A stretch of DNA of 64,000 nucleotides. Source: Bacteroidia bacterium. GTDB taxonomy: Bacteria > Bacteroidota > Bacteroidia > Chitinophagales > Chitinophagaceae. The first letter of the stretch is position 1. Each line of letters opens with the position of its first letter. The position numbers and the translations under genes were made by a program. The notes beneath the pieces were generated by a model. It saw only the letters and a list, made by a program, of their open reading frames with translations, made no database searches and was not told the DNA's origin. Positions 1 through 8,099 of the stretch are shown piece after piece. The stretch spans positions 124,001 through 188,000 of the forward strand of contig JAUHYD010000005.1 in the NCBI GenBank assembly GCA_030426665.1, written 5' to 3'.

Positions 1-2
1 TT

Positions 3-455
3 AAAGCACTAACAGCTGCTAACAAGCCAATGCTGGAGCAAAAAGTAAAAGAGCAAAAGAAAGCAAAATTAATTTCAGACAAATATGCCGGAAAGTCGCT
101 TGAGGCTATTGCTGCTGAAACGCAACAGGAAGTGATGCAAAGTGACTCAGTAACACTTGCTGGAAAGTACATTCCAAACTTAGGTTATGAGCCGGCAGTA
201 ATAGGATATACCTTTGACAAATCGTTCCAACCCAATACAGTATCTCCGGGTATTATAGGACAAGGCGGAGTGTACTTTATTACTGTTTTGAATCGGGTTA
301 ACAACCCACTTCCTCCGGATGGTGGCATGATGGATCAGATTGTTGCGCAGCAACGTCGTCAAAGGGAAAATCAAATGAAGAACGTTATCGACCAGTCATT
401 GCAGCAGTCTATTACCAAGAAAGCAAACGTCGAGTACTTTCCTTCAAACTTTTAA
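3..455 (+). CDS. C-terminal end of a PpiD/SurA-type peptidyl-prolyl isomerase (5' partial)
   Basis: The reading frame is open at the left edge, so only about 150 C-terminal residues are present. The sequence (VIGYTFD..., GGVYFITVLNRVNNP, then a Gln/Arg-rich helix) resembles the tail of the large membrane-anchored SurA_N/rotamase proteins of Bacteroidota, which assist folding of exported proteins in the periplasm. The catalytic parvulin domain lies outside the window, so the family call rests on the tail alone. A clear terminator follows the stop. Confidence 0.6.
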   Translation, partial: KALTAANKPMLEQKVKEQKKAKLISDKYAGKSLEAIAAETQQEVMQSDSVTLAGKYIPNLGYEPAVIGYTFDKSFQPNTVSPGIIGQGGVYFITVLNRVNNPLPPDGGMMDQIVAQQRRQRENQMKNVIDQSLQQSITKKANVEYFPSNF

Positions 456-479
456 AAAAAAACAGAACTTAATAATCTT

Positions 480-516
480 AAAAAAGGATTGTCGGAAATA
501 TCGGCAATCCTTTTTT
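480..516 (+). terminator. Rho-independent terminator after the prolyl isomerase gene
   Basis: Seen directly: a hairpin with arms AAAAAAGGATTG and CAATCCTTTTTT, extended inward by a G-U pair and two further pairs around a 7-nt loop, ending in a T run. It lies 25 bases after the stop at 455 and separates that gene from apaG. The A/T ends could make it work in both directions. Confidence 0.85.
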
Positions 517-545
517 ATATTATGATTAGCATACAAATAACAACA

Positions 546-572
546 TTGTTCATCGAAAGCAATGTATATTTG
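546..572 (+). promoter_or_regulatory. Candidate Bacteroidota promoter of apaG
   Basis: TATATTTG at 565-572 matches the -7 consensus TAnnTTTG, and a TTG at 546-548 sits 16 bases upstream as a possible -33 element. The start codon follows 19 bases after the -7 box, the same distance seen before upp and hutH in this window. Confidence 0.5.
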
Positions 573-591
573 CATGTACAACATATAGTTT

Positions 592-978
592 ATGGCTCAG
601 CAAATTACTGAAGGCGTAGGTATTATGGTTGAAACCTTCTATCAACCTACTCACTCAAATCCATTAAAATGCGAACATTTCTTTGCTTACCGTATCACTA
701 TTGAGAACCTTACCATTTACCCTGTAAAACTACACAGCCGTCATTGGCATATTATCGACAGCAACGGCACGCACAAAGAGGTTCAGGGAGAAGGTGTGGT
801 AGGAGAGCAACCGATAATACAACCGGGAGATACTTATCAATATAGTTCGGGAGTGAATATTCTTAGCGAAATAGGTAAAATGTATGGTACATACCTGATG
901 GAAAACCTGTTCAACAAAAAGAAACTGACCATTAACATACCAGAATTTAAGCTGATAGTTCCGGCAAAATTAAACTAA
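592..978 (+). CDS. apaG: ApaG domain protein (DUF525)
   Basis: The 128-residue product covers the whole length of the ApaG family. The core pattern is present: RYRITIEN-like strand (AYRITIENLT), SRHWHI, and a GEGVVGEQPIIQPGD loop followed by YSSG. The family has an immunoglobulin-like fold; the name comes from the cobalt/magnesium phenotype of E. coli corD mutants, and the biochemical role is not settled. It is monocistronic here, between a terminator and the convergent riboflavin synthase gene. Confidence 0.93.
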   Translation: MAQQITEGVGIMVETFYQPTHSNPLKCEHFFAYRITIENLTIYPVKLHSRHWHIIDSNGTHKEVQGEGVVGEQPIIQPGDTYQYSSGVNILSEIGKMYGTYLMENLFNKKKLTINIPEFKLIVPAKLN

Positions 979-1028
979 CACATCAAGCAACGTAATTCTG
1001 TGCTTAGTATAGTCATTAGACTTTACAG

Positions 1029-1628
1029 CTACCCTTCTTCCTGCAAATCATAGCGCCTTAACAGGTACTTACCCAATACATCAAACTCTACGTTTACCGT
1101 ACTTCCCTTATCCACAGTACGGAAATTTGTATGCTCATATGTATAAGGGATTATAGTCACAGAACATGCTTCTTTACCTACATTAAAAACCGTAAGGCTA
1201 ACACCATTCAGACAGATAGAACCTTTCTCAATTACCAATGGTGCCTGTGCAGCGGTAATCCGGAATGTGAACAACCAGCTTCCATCTAGTGTTTGCTTGT
1301 CTGTACAAACAACGGTACCATCTACATGCCCCTGAACAAAGTGCCCGTCTATCCTGTCACCTGCCCTTAACGAACGTTCTATATTTACCACATCTCCTAC
1401 TTGCCAGGCACCTAAGTTTGTTTTGGCCAACGTCTCGGCTACAGCGGTCACTTTATAGCAATCCCCTTCAATATCTGTCACAGTCAGACAAACGCCATTG
1501 TGCGCTACACTCTGGTCTATCCTTAACTCCGGCGTTAATGAACTTTCTACGGTAAACGTAATATTGGAGCCTTCGTTACTATCAATGCCCCTGATAGTAG
1601 CCTGCGACTCTATAATACCTGTAAACAT
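1029..1628 (-). CDS. ribE: Riboflavin synthase, alpha chain
   Basis: This enzyme dismutates two 6,7-dimethyl-8-ribityllumazine molecules to riboflavin in the cytosol. The product has the hallmark start MFTGIIE and the internal duplication of two lumazine-binding barrels: NGVCLTV near residue 45 and NGVSLTV near residue 141, with GHFVQGHVDG between them. At 199 residues the length is normal for the family. It lies 6 bases downstream of the lipoprotein gene on the same strand and may share its transcript. The other riboflavin genes are not in the window. Also named ribC in some systems. Confidence 0.96.
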   Translation of the reverse strand: MFTGIIESQATIRGIDSNEGSNITFTVESSLTPELRIDQSVAHNGVCLTVTDIEGDCYKVTAVAETLAKTNLGAWQVGDVVNIERSLRAGDRIDGHFVQGHVDGTVVCTDKQTLDGSWLFTFRITAAQAPLVIEKGSICLNGVSLTVFNVGKEACSVTIIPYTYEHTNFRTVDKGSTVNVEFDVLGKYLLRRYDLQEEG

Positions 1629-1634
1629 AAAATA

Positions 1635-2201
1635 TTATCTTTTTATTGCTCTCCCTCTCCGTACCGTTGTGCCTGTGTCATTTCTTACAACCAGGTCTAC
1701 GTAAACAAGAAAGCTATCTACTTTATCGCGTATCAATGTACCGATCACGGTATCCTGACTACGGCAAAAAATCTGGCCGGGGTTGGCAGTCAGCGAGTCG
1801 CCGACCGTAGTGTCTACAGTCGCCAGATACCTTTGCGTGGCGCTTACATATAACTCACCGCCGCCGGCACAAAAGCCCTTCACAACCATTTGCGTTTCGG
1901 ATAGCTTTGTCACAGTTAGCACTGCAGAGTCAGCAGCCAGGTACAACTCCGATTCGGTATCGTAAGCGGTATCTTTAAAGTCGTAGATACCTTCAAATAA
2001 ATCTGAAGGGTAATAGCAAACGGAATTATCGGCTATCCCGGGATAGCCCCAATTGTAATTGACCGCTTTGGGGTCATTGCAGTAATGATTTGAAAGCCGC
2101 GGATCCTCAACAGGTGCCGGATCCTTCCATTTATTGCACGAATACAGTATTCCTGATGTAACGAATAGCAACGAAAGTATTATGGCTGATTGAATACGCA
2201 T
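1635..2201 (-). CDS. Hypothetical lipoprotein
   Basis: The 188-residue product begins with a lipoprotein signal: a hydrophobic stretch and the lipobox LYSC at residues 19-22, so the mature protein would be membrane-anchored. The rest is polar, with an early segment HYCNDPKAVNYNWGYPG and a beta-rich second half. I do not recognise the family. It is the first gene before riboflavin synthase, with only 6 bases between them; no functional link is evident. A possible -7 box lies at 2254-2261. Confidence 0.75.
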   Translation of the reverse strand: MRIQSAIILSLLFVTSGILYSCNKWKDPAPVEDPRLSNHYCNDPKAVNYNWGYPGIADNSVCYYPSDLFEGIYDFKDTAYDTESELYLAADSAVLTVTKLSETQMVVKGFCAGGGELYVSATQRYLATVDTTVGDSLTANPGQIFCRSQDTVIGTLIRDKVDSFLVYVDLVVRNDTGTTVRRGRAIKR

Positions 2202-2253
2202 ATAGGTAAGTCACTTAAAACCGAACAGGTCTTAACTGTAAACGGAATTTCTT

Positions 2254-2261
2254 CAAAATTA
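2254..2261 (-). promoter_or_regulatory. Candidate -7 box upstream of the lipoprotein-ribE pair
   Basis: Read on the minus strand the site is TAATTTTG, matching TAnnTTTG, 52 bases before the lipoprotein start codon. No well-spaced -33 element was found, so support is limited to the box and its position. Confidence 0.35.
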
Positions 2262-2351
2262 TTTAAAATGCACGTCAATTGGCACATTTATTTTGTGCTC
2301 CGTAATAACTGTGCAATAATTGTGCCGATATTCCGATTGTTTTTACGACTG

Positions 2352-3089
2352 CTACAAACCTGTTTGCTTAATTAATTCTGCCTCTTCAATAAGCCCGGTA
2401 TGAGACCATTCCAGCTTACCATTATGATACAGCTCTAAGTACGGTATGCGAGCTATGTTCTTTTTGCTCATCAGTAGTTTATTTTCATCTGCATCTACTT
2501 TTACCAACGACATAGACTTGTTTCTGTCATGCACGTACTTTTCCACTATTGGTGCCAGTGTTTTACACGGCACGCACCACTTAGCATTATAATCCACCAG
2601 CACGTAAGTATTTGTAGATACCAGCTTCCCAAACGCCTCTTCAGACATCCCTGCGGTATTCGCAGCTTCATTTGCTCCGGCTACAGCTTTCCCTGCACGC
2701 TCCCAACTCATCATACCACCATCCATATTATAAACTTCCCTGAAGCCCATTTCTGCCAACCTATCAGCAGCAGCACTACTTCTGCCGCCGGATAAGCAAT
2801 ACACATATACAGGTTTTGTCTTGTCAAATTCACCTACTCTGGCCGCAAAGTCACCCGAATTAATGTTGATATTCACAGCGTTTTTCAGATGCCCGCCGGA
2901 GTACTCTCCCGGCGTCCGCACATCAAACAACTGAATTTCGCTCGCTGCCTGAATCTTCTTTTCAAACTCATTTACACTGATACTTCGATTAATTGTTGTA
3001 TTTCCTTCTTTGCCACCTTCGCTTACGTTTTGGCAGGAAGCAACAACTGTTAGTGCCAGTAACAATCCAATAAACCCTACTCTAATCAT
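2352..3089 (-). CDS. Rhodanese-thioredoxin fusion lipoprotein
   Basis: The chosen ATG at 3089 gives 245 residues and puts the lipoprotein signal at the N-terminus (lipobox VASC, residues 16-19); the longer frame would begin with TTG. A rhodanese domain follows with the active-site loop CLSGGRS, then a thioredoxin domain with WCVPC and the cis-proline segment RIPYLELY. Known chemistry: rhodanese carries a persulfide on cysteine and thioredoxin reduces it, so the fusion could release or transfer sulfane sulfur in the periplasm. It belongs with the thioredoxin, rhodanese, DUF2892 and DUF6132 genes upstream on the same strand, but a toxin-antitoxin pair lies between. Confidence 0.9.
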   Translation of the reverse strand: MIRVGFIGLLLALTVVASCQNVSEGGKEGNTTINRSISVNEFEKKIQAASEIQLFDVRTPGEYSGGHLKNAVNININSGDFAARVGEFDKTKPVYVYCLSGGRSSAAADRLAEMGFREVYNMDGGMMSWERAGKAVAGANEAANTAGMSEEAFGKLVSTNTYVLVDYNAKWCVPCKTLAPIVEKYVHDRNKSMSLVKVDADENKLLMSKKNIARIPYLELYHNGKLEWSHTGLIEEAELIKQTGL

Positions 3090-3179
3090 AAAATAAATAT
3101 TAAAAAAACGAACCAATAATAAATGAAGAAACCCATTGGTACTGTCCGCGACCTATTGTGAGAAAATCAGCTATTTATA

Positions 3180-3599
3180 CTATGCCGGTTTAAACGACTC
3201 CCAATAATCTCTCGGCGTGACAATTTTCGTATCCTCGTAGTTAGAGAAAACAAAATCGTTATTGTTACCCGTTATCAAGAAATCCGCATTACATTCAAGA
3301 GCAAGTTCCAGCAACATATTATCATCTGTGTCTTTAATTATAGCTACCTGCTTCGTTGGTTGAAAGAAAGTTGCATTTCGCTCTATATCCAAAAGAATGC
3401 TATTTGCCTTTAATCTAAAATCAGGAAATCTTGCAAACTTATCCCGGCTTAAGACCTCAAAATATTCTGCCATTAAACTATCAGACATACACAACTGAAA
3501 GTTCCTTTCTAAATACAATTCCATCAAAATGAGGTACGGAAAATTTCGCTGAATTAAAGCTGAAACTATTACGTTTGTATCAAGAATCACCCTTTGCAT
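3180..3599 (-). CDS. PIN-domain toxin of a type II toxin-antitoxin system
   Basis: The 139-residue product has the PIN fold pattern of the COG1569 group: LDTNVIVSAL at the N-terminus (first acidic residue), DTDDN in the middle and CNADFLITGNNND toward the end. PIN toxins are Mg-dependent RNases. Its ATG lies inside the end of the upstream antitoxin gene (20-base overlap), the usual translational coupling of such pairs. The substrate RNA cannot be told from the sequence. Confidence 0.88.
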   Translation of the reverse strand: MQRVILDTNVIVSALIQRNFPYLILMELYLERNFQLCMSDSLMAEYFEVLSRDKFARFPDFRLKANSILLDIERNATFFQPTKQVAIIKDTDDNMLLELALECNADFLITGNNNDFVFSNYEDTKIVTPRDYWESFKPA

Positions 3600-3810
3600 T
3601 ATTCCGAACAGCGTTTACTTCCCTTGTAATATCAGCCATAGTCATTTTAGAAAGACCGTACTTCTCAGCCAGGGCGATACTCTCGTTAAGGTTTTGTTTC
3701 GCAATCTCCTTACTCAATATATCAAGCAAATCCGAGAACGAAAAATCTTCCTTCTTGAGACCGAATTTATTAAACTCCAACTCCGATATTGATACACTAA
3801 GTGTCTTCAT
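3580..3810 (-). CDS. Antitoxin partner of the PIN toxin
   Basis: The internal ATG at 3810 is preferred over the one at 3843 because a strong GGGGAG ribosome binding site lies just before it. This gives 76 residues. The product is charged and helical, with a C-terminal region containing LNESIALAEKYGLSKM typical of antitoxins found next to COG1569 PIN toxins. No clear DNA-binding motif was identified. The gene precedes and overlaps the toxin, the standard order. Confidence 0.8.
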   Translation of the reverse strand: MKTLSVSISELEFNKFGLKKEDFSFSDLLDILSKEIAKQNLNESIALAEKYGLSKMTMADITREVNAVRNNAKGDS

Positions 3811-3886
3811 TTCTCCCCTTTTCGTTAAACCAAAGATACCCATTCTTTAGTAACAAGCCAACGAATAGCGTGCAGTCCGAATACTA

Positions 3887-4192
3887 TCACCCCTTGTGCT
3901 GCTCTATCACCCCTTTCAGGTAATTAGCCTGCACAACACCAGACTGCCGCCACAATACTTTCCCCTCTTTAAAGAGTATCAGGGTTGGTACGCCGGAGAT
4001 GTTGTAAGCGCTTGAAAGAGCAGGGTTCTTATCTACGTCTATCTTCAGGATAGTTGCTGCATCACCAATGCTGTCCTTCAATTGCTTCAGAATGGGCGCC
4101 ATCATCTTACACGGCCCGCACCACTCGGCCGAAAAGTCTACCAACACCGGCTTTGCGTCCTTAATAAGTTCTGAAAATGGTTTATTTGTCAT
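3887..4192 (-). CDS. Thioredoxin
   Basis: A single-domain thioredoxin of 101 residues without signal peptide, so cytosolic. The redox site WCGPC is at residues 24-28 and the cis-proline loop GVPTLILF follows near residue 68. It would act as a disulfide or persulfide reductase. It sits 6 bases downstream of the DUF2892 gene and in a row with a rhodanese, which suggests it reduces the rhodanese or its product rather than being the only housekeeping thioredoxin. Confidence 0.93.
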   Translation of the reverse strand: MTNKPFSELIKDAKPVLVDFSAEWCGPCKMMAPILKQLKDSIGDAATILKIDVDKNPALSSAYNISGVPTLILFKEGKVLWRQSGVVQANYLKGVIEQHKG

Positions 4193-4198
4193 AATATA

Positions 4199-4459
4199 TT
4201 ATTTTATTTCTTCATATTCAATTGCATCGTCTGCAACCGCAGACGACATTTCTTTTGGGCCTCTGGCCGGCGAACATCCTTGAGCGCCGCAGCAACCTGT
4301 ATCCGTTACCGCCTGGTACAAAAAGAAAGCACTAAAAGCTCCTATCATCCAATCTTTCGATTGGAAAGCAGCCACCAGCATCCCACCTCCTACCAACAGC
4401 CGGAATATTCGCATAAAATGCCAATTCGTCAACAGTTTTTCTTTTATCGTGTTCATCAT
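4199..4459 (-). CDS. DUF2892 membrane protein with Cys-rich tail
   Basis: The 86-residue product has two hydrophobic segments (LLVGGGMLVAAF and MIGAFSAFFLYQAV) like the inner membrane DUF2892 family, often linked or fused to rhodanese (as in YgaP). After the second helix is a cysteine cluster, TGCCGAQGCSP. The start overlaps the rhodanese stop by 4 bases (ATGA), so the two are translationally coupled. A role in moving or sensing sulfur species is an inference from this context. Confidence 0.82.
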   Translation of the reverse strand: MMNTIKEKLLTNWHFMRIFRLLVGGGMLVAAFQSKDWMIGAFSAFFLYQAVTDTGCCGAQGCSPARGPKEMSSAVADDAIEYEEIK

Positions 4460-4770
4460 TTTTCAAATTTTTTAAGCTGCATCCAGCTACCTCCGTTATG
4501 CACTTCTGTAAACCCGTTAGCCTTCAGCATAGATTTTGCAGAACCACTTCTCATACCCGAGGCGCAACAAGTAATAATCGGCTTATCTTTCTTCAACTTC
4601 GACAAATGAGCACCTAAGCCCGCCAATGGAATATTTACTGACCCCTTTACATGCCCACTTGCATACTCTCCGGTAGTCCTAACGTCTATAATAATACCTC
4701 CCTTGGCAATAACATCACCCAGATCTGTTTTGGGACCCATTCCCAACATTTTTTTTAATGCGTCTATCAT
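4456..4770 (-). CDS. Single-domain rhodanese
   Basis: A 104-residue rhodanese with the CDC25-like signatures DVRTTGEYASGHVKGSVNIP and an active-site loop CCASGMRS, where the second cysteine aligns with the catalytic one. No signal peptide, so probably cytosolic. Followed with a 4-base overlap by the DUF2892 protein and then thioredoxin, a compact sulfur-relay operon. Confidence 0.92.
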   Translation of the reverse strand: MIDALKKMLGMGPKTDLGDVIAKGGIIIDVRTTGEYASGHVKGSVNIPLAGLGAHLSKLKKDKPIITCCASGMRSGSAKSMLKANGFTEVHNGGSWMQLKKFEK

Positions 4771-4812
4771 TATTTATATGTTTTTTAAAATTACGAATAT
4801 TAGCCAAAAGCA

Positions 4813-5004
4813 CTACCCTGCATCTTTGTCTGCTTTTGCAGGTGACTTTTTAATTATGCTCAACAATAAAGCCCCCATCACGGCACCATAAACTGTGCTG
4901 ATATAGGGACTGGAGGTAATGGGGCAGCTTCCGGACGCACACCCTACAAAATACCAATAGCACCATCCGCCTACTGCCCCTGCTATCAGCCCCATTAACT
5001 CCAT
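4813..5004 (-). CDS. Small DUF6132-like membrane protein
   Basis: The start at 5004 (MELMGLIAGAVGG) gives 63 residues with two transmembrane helices; the longer frame upstream lacks sensible sequence and would include the promoter box at 5044-5051. Between the helices is a cysteine loop, CYWYFVGCASGSC. It resembles the DUF6132 family, which has no known function. It is the first gene of the sulfur set on this strand. Confidence 0.72.
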   Translation of the reverse strand: MELMGLIAGAVGGWCYWYFVGCASGSCPITSSPYISTVYGAVMGALLLSIIKKSPAKADKDAG

Positions 5005-5043
5005 TTTATATCTTGAAATCACTTTTTGTTTTTTGATTTTGTA

Positions 5044-5051
5044 CAAATGTA
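5044..5051 (-). promoter_or_regulatory. Candidate -7 box for the DUF6132-rhodanese operon
   Basis: Minus-strand TACATTTG matches TAnnTTTG, 39 bases before the ATG at 5004. A -33 TTG at proper spacing is not evident. It lies back-to-back with the upp promoter. Confidence 0.45.
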
Positions 5052-5186
5052 GGAACAACACAAAGCCTGATTCGGAACATTTGTTGTATACAGACGCCGA
5101 AACACACGCAAATCTTGTTAACATTCAGCCAAAATGCTTAAATCAAAAAAGTCGGGAGGGAGATACTAACCGTCAACATTCATCGT

Positions 5187-5194
5187 TACATTTG
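5187..5194 (+). promoter_or_regulatory. Candidate -7 box for upp
   Basis: TACATTTG, an exact TAnnTTTG match, 20 bases before the upp start codon. The distance agrees with other boxes in this window. The -33 element is weak. Confidence 0.5.
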
Positions 5195-5214
5195 ATTAGC
5201 AAAATACTGATGTT

Positions 5215-5865
5215 ATGGTAACCAATTTAAGCGAAAACAATTCATTAGTTGCACAATGGATGTGTGAACTACGAAGTACAGCTATTCAGACAGACAGGTC
5301 CCGTTTCCGTAACAACCTGAAACGCATTGGTCAGGTAGCTGCCTACGAAATAAGTAAATTGCTGCCCTATACCGAACAGCAAACAACTACACCGCTTGAA
5401 ACCACAACTTGTCATGTACTGCAATCACATCCTGTTTTGGCAACCATTCTGCGAGCAGGAATACCACTTTATGAAGGGTTGTTGAGTTATTACGACAATG
5501 CAGACAGCGCATTTATAGGTGCTTATCGCAAGCACGACACAGAGGAATCATTTCATGTAGAACAAGGCTACATAGCCTGTCCCGATCTTACCAACCGGCC
5601 ACTTATAATGGCAGACCCTATGCTCGCCACCGGTTCATCGATGGCGCAAGGTTTATCTACGCTACTGGAGCACGGCAAGCCGTCACAAATTCATATTGTT
5701 TGCGTGGTCGCAGCACCCGAAGGAATCGAAATGATGCAAACAGCCGATCCCCATGCTCATTTGTGGATAGGTGCCATTGACTCAGGGCTCAACGACCAAA
5801 AATATATAGTACCCGGACTCGGAGATGCGGGAGATCTCTGCTACGGTGAAAAACTGCAGCATTAG
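5215..5865 (+). CDS. upp: Uracil phosphoribosyltransferase
   Basis: Salvages uracil with PRPP to UMP in the cytosol. The 216-residue product has ATILRAGIPLYEGLL (flexible-loop region), the PRPP-binding motif MADPMLATGSSM, and the C-terminal uracil-binding segment NDQKYIVPGLGDAGD. Length is normal. It is transcribed alone, divergent from the thiol operon and convergent with the NHL-repeat gene. Confidence 0.96.
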   Translation: MVTNLSENNSLVAQWMCELRSTAIQTDRSRFRNNLKRIGQVAAYEISKLLPYTEQQTTTPLETTTCHVLQSHPVLATILRAGIPLYEGLLSYYDNADSAFIGAYRKHDTEESFHVEQGYIACPDLTNRPLIMADPMLATGSSMAQGLSTLLEHGKPSQIHIVCVVAAPEGIEMMQTADPHAHLWIGAIDSGLNDQKYIVPGLGDAGDLCYGEKLQH

Positions 5866-5893
5866 TAATACTCAATTTAACGCCAACTCACCC

Positions 5894-7801
5894 CTACCTC
5901 ACCACCAACAACTGCCTGCTATGTACCGCACCTGTGGTGGTAATGCAATAAATACCGGGTGCAAGTCGCTCCCGACAAACAATACGCCTATTGCTGCTGA
6001 GTGTCGCATGCCAGACTTGTCTGCCAAGTAAATCTGTCATAGAAACCGCTACCTGCTCACTCCTATTGCCTCCGCTTACTGCTATCGTAAATGCTCCTGT
6101 TGCGGGGTTGGGGAATATATCTATACTCGCTTGTCGGATTGGGCTGTTGTCAAGCCCGGTTGCGCAGTCTTCGGGTGAGACTATGGTTACTGCACGGGGG
6201 GCATGTAACGTACCACATACATTCGTAAATGAATACGATATAACGCCCACACCTGCCGATACTGCCGTCACCAAGCCATCTGAACCTATGGTAGCTACAG
6301 CACCATCGCTGCTACTCCATGTACCATCTCTAAGCGTGGAATAAAAGAAAGCCGTATCACCAACACAAAGCGTATCCTTGCCCCATACACCCGCAGACTC
6401 CGGCAGTGTGCATACCTGAACACAGATAGTAGTATAGTCAACAGATACTGTATCATCAACACGTACCACAAAGGTGTCTGTACCAACATAGCCGGGGTCT
6501 GGGACATAGGTTGCGCTGCCGGGACTTACAAGACCGCCGGTAGAAGTCATACTGCCCGGGGCTGTTACCGTACCATGAGCAGGATGCTCTACTAATACCC
6601 ACGATAATGGCTGACCTACATCTGCATCTGTTGCAGGGAGCAAACCACTGATGTCGTACGTAGCATCATGACACATCTCAAAAGCCTGCAATGCACCTCC
6701 GGCAAATGCGGGTACACGATTGCCACTATTCGATATTTTGCGGATGCGATGATTGAGTACATCCGTCACATACATAGTGCCATCGGCCAGGCGCGCAACA
6801 TTGTTTACAGCGTCAAAAAGTGCCGCCGTTGCCGGCCCACCATCGCCTGCATAACCGCCCATACCGCCCATACCTGCTATGGTGGTGATGATACCCGCGG
6901 AATTTATCCTACGCACACAATTATTAAGTTGATCGCTGATATACAAATTACCTAAGCCATCAACAAGGGGCCAGTTTGGTCCATAAAATGATGCCGCCGT
7001 TGCCGGTCCACCATCGCCACTGAAGCCAACAGAGCCGTTACCGGCAATGGTAGTGATAACGCCGGCAGTATCTATCTTACGAACATGATAAACAGTACAC
7101 ATATACAAATTACCGAAATAATCCACCGCCAGCCCATGAGGACTTATACTTGCTGCGGTTGCAGGCCCACCGTCGCCTGTATGTCCGGGCGTACCATTAC
7201 CTGCTATATTGGTAATAATTCCCATAGTATCTATCTTACGGATTCGCGCGCTTCCATCCGCAAAATAGATATTTCCATGACGGTCTATGGTCATCCGACT
7301 AGCACTAATTTGCGCAGCAGTTGCGGGACCGCCGTCGCCCGAAGATCCGAATGTTCCGACGCCTGCTATGGTAGTAACTATACCGAATGTATCTATCTTT
7401 CGGATATAGTAATTCAGATAGTCTTGAGTAGATACATAAATATTTCCAATCCCGTCAACAGCAATGGATGTTTCCAAAGGCAACGACAATGATGTTGCAG
7501 GACTGCCATCACCCGGATATGGACCTGTAACGCCCGTACCTGCAATAGTGGAAATAGTCCCATCTGCCGCAATTTTTCTAACTCTGGTATTCAAAAAATC
7601 CCAGAAACAAAGACTCCCATGAACATAAGGATATACAAGCACCGGTCTATTCAGCTCCGCAGATGCTGCCGGTCCACCGTCTCCGCTAAAACCTGCCACT
7701 CCTATACCAGCAATAGTGGTTATTGTTTGTGCTCGGGTGGACGATACTCCGAGCGTAATGAAACAAGTAAACACTATTAAATATTTACATTTCTTTTTCA
7801 T
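5894..7801 (-). CDS. Secreted NHL-repeat protein with type IX sorting domain
   Basis: A 635-residue exported protein. A signal peptide ends near residue 25 (STRAQ). Six repeats follow with the pattern TTIAGxGxxGxxGDGGPAT, typical of NHL beta-propeller blades; then a cadherin/Ig-like segment with TYVPDPGYVGTDTF and a second Ig-like segment with a disulfide-type Cys pair; the last 70 residues (IDIFPNPATG... LLGRQVW... GIYCI) are a type IX secretion C-terminal domain. It is thus probably exported across the outer membrane and surface-attached or released. The ligand is unknown. Confidence 0.9.
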   Translation of the reverse strand: MKKKCKYLIVFTCFITLGVSSTRAQTITTIAGIGVAGFSGDGGPAASAELNRPVLVYPYVHGSLCFWDFLNTRVRKIAADGTISTIAGTGVTGPYPGDGSPATSLSLPLETSIAVDGIGNIYVSTQDYLNYYIRKIDTFGIVTTIAGVGTFGSSGDGGPATAAQISASRMTIDRHGNIYFADGSARIRKIDTMGIITNIAGNGTPGHTGDGGPATAASISPHGLAVDYFGNLYMCTVYHVRKIDTAGVITTIAGNGSVGFSGDGGPATAASFYGPNWPLVDGLGNLYISDQLNNCVRRINSAGIITTIAGMGGMGGYAGDGGPATAALFDAVNNVARLADGTMYVTDVLNHRIRKISNSGNRVPAFAGGALQAFEMCHDATYDISGLLPATDADVGQPLSWVLVEHPAHGTVTAPGSMTSTGGLVSPGSATYVPDPGYVGTDTFVVRVDDTVSVDYTTICVQVCTLPESAGVWGKDTLCVGDTAFFYSTLRDGTWSSSDGAVATIGSDGLVTAVSAGVGVISYSFTNVCGTLHAPRAVTIVSPEDCATGLDNSPIRQASIDIFPNPATGAFTIAVSGGNRSEQVAVSMTDLLGRQVWHATLSSNRRIVCRERLAPGIYCITTTGAVHSRQLLVVR

Positions 7802-7989
7802 GACTTTAGCATTTTAAGGTTCAAGGGTTAGTTGAAAGCCAACTAATTCCTTCAATGTGAACCTACGCACTTATTAAAACTCTTTTTCAATGACAGTCTC
7901 TAATTGAATGTAATCTTCACATTATCCATTGGTCATCGTCAATCAACTAGGTCAGGAGCTCTGATATGTTTTCCCAAACGGGTCGCGGA

Positions 7990-8000
7990 GGGGGGGGGGG
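7990..8000. repeat. Poly-G homopolymer tract (11 G)
   Basis: Eleven consecutive G residues in otherwise AT-rich non-coding DNA, about 190 bases upstream of the NHL-repeat gene. Such tracts are prone to slippage; length may also be uncertain from sequencing. Confidence 0.9.
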
Positions 8001-8062
8001 ACGAATTTAACACTGAAAAATATTTTTAATAAATATATTACTTATGCATGGTAATATTAATA

Positions 8063-8099
8063 ACCTTAAATTTGTTAACAATTTAATAACATTTAAGGT
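8063..8099. repeat. Nested inverted repeat upstream of bioB
   Basis: Outer arms ACCTTAAAT (8063-8071) and ATTTAAGGT (8091-8099) are perfect reverse complements; inside lies the perfect palindrome TTGTTAACAA (8072-8081). It lies 285 bases before bioB. It could be an operator or an AT-rich cruciform; no regulator can be assigned. Confidence 0.6.
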
